Origin: Streptomyces catenulae | GTDB taxonomy: Bacteria; Actinomycetota; Actinomycetes; Streptomycetales; Streptomycetaceae | NCBI RefSeq assembly: GCF_000718015.1 | Contig: NZ_JODY01000016.1 | Location: 1-64,000 of the forward strand | Length of the DNA: 64,000 bases | Direction: 5' to 3' | In this document: piece after piece, positions 59,044 through 64,000 of the stretch | Position numbering within the stretch: position 1 is the first letter of the stretch | How the letters are laid out: the number at the start of each line of letters is the position of its first letter | The notes under the pieces: model-generated | The model's database searches: none | What the model saw: only the letters and a program-made list of their open reading frames with translations | Told to the model about the DNA's origin: nothing | Program-made: the position numbers and the translations under genes

Positions 59044-59832
59044 TCAGGCGAAGGCCACCTGATAGATGCCACCGGCGATGGCTCCGCCAATCAGCGGGCC
59101 GACGACCGGGATCCATGCGTAGCCCCAGTCGGAGCCGCCCTTGTTCGGCAGCGGCAGCAGCGCGTGCACGATACGCGGGCCCAGGTCGCGGACGGGGTTG
59201 ATCGCGTACCCGGTCGGGCCGCCGAGCGACAGACCGATGCCGACGACGACGAACGCCACCAGCAGCGAGCCGATCGGGCCGACGCCCTTGCCGTTGTCGC
59301 TCAGACCCAGATTGAGGATCGCCAGCACGAGCACGATGGTGGCGATGATCTCGGTCACGAGGTTCTGAACTGCGTTCCGGATCTCCGGACCGGTGGAGAA
59401 GATGCCGAGGACGGGGCCCGCCTTGGGAGCGGTGGCCTTGTCCACCATGCCTTCCTGGCCGTTGTGCGCGGCCAGCACCTCCGGGTCCGACATGTGCGCC
59501 TTGAACTGCCCGTAGTAGGCCAGCCAGACCAGTACCGCGCCGATCATGGCGCCGAGCAGCTGACCGGCGAAGTACACCGGCACCTGGCTCCACTCGGTGC
59601 CGCCCTTGATCGCGAGGGCGAGGGTCACCGCGGGGTTGAGGTGGGCACCGGACTTGGCGGCGATGTACGCGCCCGTGAGTACGGCGAAGCCCCAACCGAA
59701 GGCGATGGCGACCCAGCCGGCCGCATGCGCCTTGGAGCGCTTGAAGGTGACGGCGGCGCAGACGCCACCGCCGAGCAGTATCAGAACAGCGGTACCTATG
59801 GTCTCGCTGAGGAAGATGTCGGAGCTGGACAC
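59044..59832 (-). CDS. glpF: Glycerol uptake facilitator
   Basis: A 262-residue MIP-family aquaglyceroporin with six membrane segments. The two pore motifs are [10 protein letters not shown] (NPA) and [12 protein letters not shown] (NPV, with the extra Arg/Asp typical of glycerol channels). GTG 59832 after AAAGGAG is chosen. It is the first gene of the glpFKD operon, whose likely promoter lies under GylR-type palindromes upstream. Confidence 0.96.
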   Translation of the reverse strand: MSSSDIFLSETIGTAVLILLGGGVCAAVTFKRSKAHAAGWVAIAFGWGFAVLTGAYIAAKSGAHLNPAVTLALAIKGGTEWSQVPVYFAGQLLGAMIGAVLVWLAYYGQFKAHMSDPEVLAAHNGQEGMVDKATAPKAGPVLGIFSTGPEIRNAVQNLVTEIIATIVLVLAILNLGLSDNGKGVGPIGSLLVAFVVVGIGLSLGGPTGYAINPVRDLGPRIVHALLPLPNKGGSDWGYAWIPVVGPLIGGAIAGGIYQVAFA

Positions 59833-59943
59833 CCGCGACTCCTTTGTCCTTCGTCCAGGGGAAGGCGAACCCCGGGTCTCCGGTGGTCCGCGCCCTCCGA
59901 GAGGGCTGTGGTCGGCCCCGCGGCATTGCCCACCATAACGAAT

Positions 59944-59975
59944 ATTGTCGTGTGGTGTTCGACAATGCCGACCGA
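59944..59975. promoter_or_regulatory. GylR-type operator at glpF
   Basis: ATTGTCG (59944-59950) and CGACAAT (59960-59966) form a perfect inverted repeat with nine bases between. GTTCGACAATGCCGACCGA (59957-59975) within it closely matches a sequence upstream of gylR. It lies about 110-130 bases upstream of glpF. Confidence 0.65.
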
Positions 59976-60059
59976 CGAACGGCAGTTTTGTCCACCTGTT
60001 GAACGGCGTCAAGGGTTCTGTGGCGAAAAATTAACCTGGACAAGCAGTGGCAATACGGA

Positions 60060-60824
60060 TCAGAACCGGCCCGCGCCCAGGTCCCTGGATACAGCCCGTG
60101 CGCAATCCCTGACAGCAGCGACGATTTCCGGCCGCACCACACCGTCCTGGCACACCCGCTCGACGGCCCCGGTGATGCCCACCGAACCCACCGGCATCCG
60201 CCGCCGGTCGTGCACCGGCGCGGCCACCGACGCCACGCCCTCCCAGGTCTCCTCGACGTCCGCGGCCCACCCCCGCGCCCGGGTCAGCTCCAGCGCCGTC
60301 TCGAAGGCGTCCGCCCCGGTCACCGTGTGCGGGGTGAGCGGCTCCCGCTCCACCTCCGCGACCTCGCTGTGCGCCACCGGGTCGTACGCGCACAGCACCT
60401 TGCCCAGTGCGGTGCTGTACAGCGGGTGCATCGCGCCCACCTCCAGGACCTGACGGCTGTCGTCCGGCCGGAAGACGTGGTGCACGATCAGGACGCCCTG
60501 TTGGTGCAGGACGCCGAGGTAGACGCTCTCGCCGCTGGAGCGCGCCAGGTCATCGGTCCAGACGAGGGCGCGGGCGCGCAGCTCGTGGACGTCGAGATAG
60601 CTGTTGCCCAGGCGCAGCAGCTCCGCGCCGAGCTGGTAGCGGCCGGACGCCGGGTCCTGCTCGACGAACCCCTCCTGCTGGAGGGTGCGCAGGATGCCGT
60701 GGGTGGTGCCCTTGGCCAGGCCGATCGCGGAGGAGATGTCGGACAGTCCCAGCCGCCGTTCCCCGCCGGCCAGCAGCCGCAGCACCGCGGCGGCTCGCTC
60801 CAGCGACTGGATGGTGCGTGCCAT
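60060..60824 (-). CDS. gylR: IclR-family glycerol operon repressor
   Basis: A 254-residue IclR regulator. The N-terminal winged helix (LSDISSAIGLAKGTTHGILRTLQQEGFVEQD) and the C-terminal effector domain with YSTALGKVLCAYDP and VASVAAPVHDRRRMPVGSVGITG match Streptomyces GylR. It represses itself and the downstream glpFKD operon, and glycerol 3-phosphate is the accepted inducer in S. coelicolor. ATG 60824 follows TTGGAGG. It lies directly upstream of glpF on the same strand with about 230 bases between. Confidence 0.95.
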   Translation of the reverse strand: MARTIQSLERAAAVLRLLAGGERRLGLSDISSAIGLAKGTTHGILRTLQQEGFVEQDPASGRYQLGAELLRLGNSYLDVHELRARALVWTDDLARSSGESVYLGVLHQQGVLIVHHVFRPDDSRQVLEVGAMHPLYSTALGKVLCAYDPVAHSEVAEVEREPLTPHTVTGADAFETALELTRARGWAADVEETWEGVASVAAPVHDRRRMPVGSVGITGAVERVCQDGVVRPEIVAAVRDCARAVSRDLGAGRF

Positions 60825-60844
60825 CGGACAACCTCCAAGATGCG

Positions 60845-60883
60845 GGTTCGACAATGCTGAACGATATCGGTCGATGCCGAACC
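60845..60883. promoter_or_regulatory. GylR-type operator upstream of gylR
   Basis: GTTCGACAATGCTGAACGA (60846-60864) repeats the glpF motif. An outer palindrome runs from GGTTCG at 60845 to CGAACC at 60883. It is 21 bases before the gylR start, consistent with autorepression. Confidence 0.65.
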
Positions 60884-60927
60884 ACGGGAGGGTCGGAGTC
60901 CACTTGTGATCATGGCCGGTGTACGCC

Positions 60928-61042
60928 GGTCCGGTACCTCAGGAGTCCAGGCGCTGGAACAGGAGGACACCTGTACCGGACCGCCGGTTAGGCTGGCGAC
61001 GTGCGCCGCCTACCGGGAGGCGCAAAGCCGACAGCCGTCGCA
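60928..61042 (+). other. Structured region upstream of metH
   Basis: GGTCCGGTAC (60928-60937) pairs with GTACCGGACC (60973-60982) across 35 bases. Further on, GCGACG (60996-61001) pairs with CGTCGC (61036-61041) and encloses TGCGCC/GGCGCA (61002-61007 with 61019-61024). The fold lies directly before the metH ribosome-binding site. Cobalamin and SAM-IV consensus elements were not found. It may be a leader or a terminator-like element of unknown type. Confidence 0.4.
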
Positions 61043-61059
61043 ACCAGGGGAGCACCTCC

Positions 61060-64000
61060 ATGGCCTCGTACACGTCCACGTCCGACAGCGCCTCCCGCGT
61101 CGACTCCTTCCGCGAGGCGCTGGCCTCACGGGTGGTGGTCGCCGACGGGGCGATGGGCACGATGCTGCAGGCGCAGGATCCGTCGATGGAGGACTTCCAG
61201 CAGCTGGAGGGCTGCAACGAGATCCTCAACGTCACCCGTCCGGACATCGTCCGCTCGGTGCACGAGGAGTACTTCGCGGTCGGTGTCGACTGCGTGGAGA
61301 CCAACACCTTCGGCGCCAACTTCGCCGCACTGGCCGAGTACGACATCCCCGAGCGGGTCTTCGAACTCTCCGAGGCGGGCGCCCGCATCGCCCGCGAGGT
61401 CGCCGACGAGTTCACCGCCTCGACCGGGCAGCAGCGCTGGGTCCTCGGCTCGATGGGCCCCGGCACCAAGCTGCCCACCCTCGGCCACGCCCCGTACGTC
61501 ACCCTCCGCGACGCCTACCGGCGCAACGCCGAGGGCATGATCGCGGGCGGCGCCGACGCGCTCCTGGTCGAGACCACCCAGGACCTGCTCCAGACGAAGG
61601 CCGCCATCCTCGGCGCCCGCCGCGCCCTGGCCGCCACCGGCACGACGCTCCCGATCATCTGCTCCGTCACCGTCGAGACCACCGGCACCATGCTGCTCGG
61701 CTCCGAGATCGGCGCCGCGCTCACCGCGCTGGAGCCGCTCGGCATCGACATGATCGGCCTCAACTGCGCCACCGGCCCCGCCGAGATGAGCGAGCACCTG
61801 CGCTATCTCGCCCGCCACTCTCGCGTCCCCCTCGCCTGCATGCCCAACGCCGGTCTGCCGGTCCTGGGCAAGGACGGCGCCCACTACCCGCTGACCGCCG
61901 GTGAACTGGCCGACGCGCAGGAGACGTTCGTCGGCGAGTACGGCCTCTCCCTCGTCGGCGGCTGCTGCGGCACCACCCCCGAGCATCTGCGGCAGGTCGT
62001 CGAGCGGGTCCGCGGACTGGCCCCGTCGCCCCGCGCGCCGCGCCCCGAGCCCGGCGCCGCTTCGCTCTACCAGACCGTCCCCTTCCGGCAGGACACCTCG
62101 TACCTCGCGATCGGCGAGCGGACCAACGCCAACGGTTCGAAGAAGTTCCGCGAGGCGATGCTCGAAGGCCGCTGGGACGACTGCGTGGAGATGGCCCGCG
62201 ACCAGATCCGCGAGGGCGCCCACATGCTCGACCTCTGCGTCGACTACGTCGGACGCGACGGCGTCGCCGACATGGAGGAGCTGGCCGGACGCTTCGCCAC
62301 CGCCTCCACCCTCCCCATCGTCCTGGACTCCACCGAACTGCCGGTCCTCCGCGCCGGACTGGAGAAGCTGGGCGGCCGCGCCGTCATCAACTCCGTCAAC
62401 TACGAGGACGGCGACGGTCCCGAGTCCCGCTTCGCCAAGGTCACCGGCCTCGCCGCCGAGCACGGCGCGGCGCTCATCGCGCTCACCATCGACGAGGAGG
62501 GCCAGGCCCGCACCGCCGAGCACAAGGTCGCCATCGCCGAGCGCCTCATCGCCGATCTGACCGGCAACTGGGGCGTGCGCGAGTCCGACATCCTCATCGA
62601 CACCCTCACCTTCACCATCTGCACCGGCCAGGAGGAGTCCCGCAAGGACGGCATCGCCACCATCGACGCCATCCGGGAGCTGAAGCGCCGTCACCCCGAC
62701 GTGCAGACCACCCTGGGCCTGTCCAACATCTCCTTCGGCCTCAACCCGGCCGCCCGCATCCTGCTCAACTCCGTCTTCCTCGACGAGTGCGTCAAGGCCG
62801 GACTGGACTCGGCGATCGTGCACGCCAGCAAGATCCTGCCGATCGCCCGCTTCGACGACGAGCAGGTCGGCTGCGCCCTCGACCTCATCTACGACCGCCG
62901 CGCCGAGGGCTACGACCCGCTGCAGAAGCTCATGGCGCTCTTCGAGGGCGTCGACACCAAGTCCCTCAAGGCGGGCAAGGCCGAGGAACTGGCCGCACTG
63001 CCGCTGGAGGAGCGGCTGGCCCGCCGCATCATCGACGGCGAGAAGAACGGCCTGGAGGCCGACCTCGACGAGGCGCTGCGCGACACCCCCGCCCTCGACA
63101 TCGTCAACAACACCCTCCTGGAGGGCATGAAGGTCGTCGGTGAGCTCTTCGGCTCCGGCCAGATGCAGCTGCCGTTCGTCCTGCAGTCCGCCGAGGTCAT
63201 GAAGACCGCGGTCGCCCACCTCGAACCGCACATGGAGAAGATCGACGACGGCGACGGCAAGGGCACCATCGTCCTGGCGACGGTCCGCGGCGACGTCCAC
63301 GACATCGGCAAGAACCTCGTCGACATCATCCTCTCCAACAACGGCTACAACGTCGTCAACCTCGGCATCAAGCAGCCGGTCGCCGCGATCCTGGACGCCG
63401 CCGAGGAGCACCGCGCCGACGTCATCGGCATGTCCGGACTGCTGGTCAAGTCCACGGTGATCATGAAGGAGAACCTGGAGGAGCTGAACCAGCGCAAGAT
63501 GGCCGCCGACTACCCGGTCATCCTCGGCGGCGCCGCCCTCACCCGCGCCTACGTCGAACAGGACCTCCACGAGATCTACGACGGCGAGGTCCGCTACGCC
63601 CGCGACGCCTTCGAGGGGCTGCGCCTGATGGACGCGCTGATCGCCGTCAAGCGCGGCGTCCCGGGCGCCACCCTGCCCGAGCTGAAGCAGCGCCGCGTCC
63701 CCAAGCGCGAGACGCCCGCGGCGGAGGCCGAGGAGCCCGAGGGCTCGGTCCGCTCCGACGTCGCGATCGACAACCCGGTCCCCGCCCCGCCGTTCTGGGG
63801 CACCCGCGTCGTCAAGGGCATCCAGCTCGCCGACTACGCCTCCTGGCTGGACGAGGGCGCTCTCTTCAAGGGCCAGTGGGGCCTCAAGCAGAACCGCGCC
63901 GGTGACGGCCCCAGCTACGAGGAGCTGGTGGAGACCGAGGGACGGCCGCGGCTGCGCGGCTGGCTCGACCGGCTCCAGACCGAGAACCTGCTGGAAGCCG
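61060..64000 (+). CDS. metH: Cobalamin-dependent methionine synthase (3' end missing)
   Basis: The first 980 residues of a MetH. It transfers a methyl group from methyl-tetrahydrofolate via cobalamin to homocysteine. The homocysteine domain has zinc ligands Cys236 (LNCATGP) and Cys302/Cys303 (GGCCGT). A folate domain follows (IGERTNANGSKKF). The B12 domain carries DVHDIG with the cobalt-ligating His747. The activation domain begins near residue 900 and runs off the window. ATG 61060 has GGGGAGCACC upstream. It is divergent from gylR. Confidence 0.97.
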   Translation, partial: MASYTSTSDSASRVDSFREALASRVVVADGAMGTMLQAQDPSMEDFQQLEGCNEILNVTRPDIVRSVHEEYFAVGVDCVETNTFGANFAALAEYDIPERVFELSEAGARIAREVADEFTASTGQQRWVLGSMGPGTKLPTLGHAPYVTLRDAYRRNAEGMIAGGADALLVETTQDLLQTKAAILGARRALAATGTTLPIICSVTVETTGTMLLGSEIGAALTALEPLGIDMIGLNCATGPAEMSEHLRYLARHSRVPLACMPNAGLPVLGKDGAHYPLTAGELADAQETFVGEYGLSLVGGCCGTTPEHLRQVVERVRGLAPSPRAPRPEPGAASLYQTVPFRQDTSYLAIGERTNANGSKKFREAMLEGRWDDCVEMARDQIREGAHMLDLCVDYVGRDGVADMEELAGRFATASTLPIVLDSTELPVLRAGLEKLGGRAVINSVNYEDGDGPESRFAKVTGLAAEHGAALIALTIDEEGQARTAEHKVAIAERLIADLTGNWGVRESDILIDTLTFTICTGQEESRKDGIATIDAIRELKRRHPDVQTTLGLSNISFGLNPAARILLNSVFLDECVKAGLDSAIVHASKILPIARFDDEQVGCALDLIYDRRAEGYDPLQKLMALFEGVDTKSLKAGKAEELAALPLEERLARRIIDGEKNGLEADLDEALRDTPALDIVNNTLLEGMKVVGELFGSGQMQLPFVLQSAEVMKTAVAHLEPHMEKIDDGDGKGTIVLATVRGDVHDIGKNLVDIILSNNGYNVVNLGIKQPVAAILDAAEEHRADVIGMSGLLVKSTVIMKENLEELNQRKMAADYPVILGGAALTRAYVEQDLHEIYDGEVRYARDAFEGLRLMDALIAVKRGVPGATLPELKQRRVPKRETPAAEAEEPEGSVRSDVAIDNPVPAPPFWGTRVVKGIQLADYASWLDEGALFKGQWGLKQNRAGDGPSYEELVETEGRPRLRGWLDRLQTENLLEA

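Noticed and set aside
60840..61059. Cobalamin or SAM riboswitch for metH
   Set aside because: The B12-box and SAM-IV core sequences were looked for and not found. Only unassigned stems are reported.

Overview
The window is chromosomal DNA of a very GC-rich actinomycete, almost certainly a Streptomyces. The evidence is a chaplin pair (one short, one sortase-anchored), a mycothiol-pathway ligase (MshC), a ParJ/PAC2 protein, an F420-type luciferase-like oxidoreductase, a GylR-glpF-glpK-glpD glycerol locus, and frequent GTG starts with GC-rich third codon positions. No phage, IS element, integrase or CRISPR array was seen. The region reads as ordinary core and near-core chromosome with dense short intergenic regulatory sites.

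Layout. 1-3.0 kb: a zinc-limitation cluster encoding zinc-free copies of ribosomal proteins S18, L31, L33, L28 and S14 and a COG0523/CobW-like protein, divergent around a Zur-box-like site. 3.3-10.5 kb: a secreted SGNH lipase, a small hypothetical protein, a 'type ISP' family protein, an MFS transporter, a GntR regulator, homogentisate dioxygenase (tyrosine catabolism) and a TetR regulator. 10.7-19.5 kb: a citrate-type transporter, a urea transporter, two TetR regulators, a MaoC hydratase, SoxR, an amidase next to a BKACE-family enzyme, and a Cys-motif hypothetical protein. 19.7-25.3 kb: a secreted penicillin-acylase-family Ntn hydrolase, an MHS-family transporter and a Tat-exported NamZ-type muramidase.

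25.5-37.2 kb: an acyl-CoA catabolic block. An SDR, an acyl-CoA ligase and a TetR regulator form one operon. An aminoglycoside-phosphotransferase-like kinase and an acyl-CoA dehydrogenase form another. A flavoprotein dehydrogenase lies further on. All three units are preceded by very similar 20-bp palindromes, so they look like one local regulon. The enzyme set resembles 4-hydroxyacyl-CoA (levulinate-type) degradation. An MBL hydrolase, two DUF202 membrane proteins, a NUDIX hydrolase and a DMT transporter lie between them.

37.5-48.8 kb: a ferredoxin-like protein, a HAD hydrolase, tRNA-Leu(GAG), an M20 peptidase, chaplins ChpH and ChpC, a DUF5703 protein, a degenerate RecD-like ATPase overlapping an aldo-keto reductase, an F420-type oxidoreductase and a ferritin-like protein. 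48.8-64 kb: CorA, then a conserved Streptomyces series (histidine phosphatase, DUF3090, SCO1664 family, mshC, parJ), an FCD-type GntR regulator, glpD-glpK-glpF-gylR, and metH, which runs off the right edge. Several stem-loop terminators and short tandem-repeat arrays lie between the genes.
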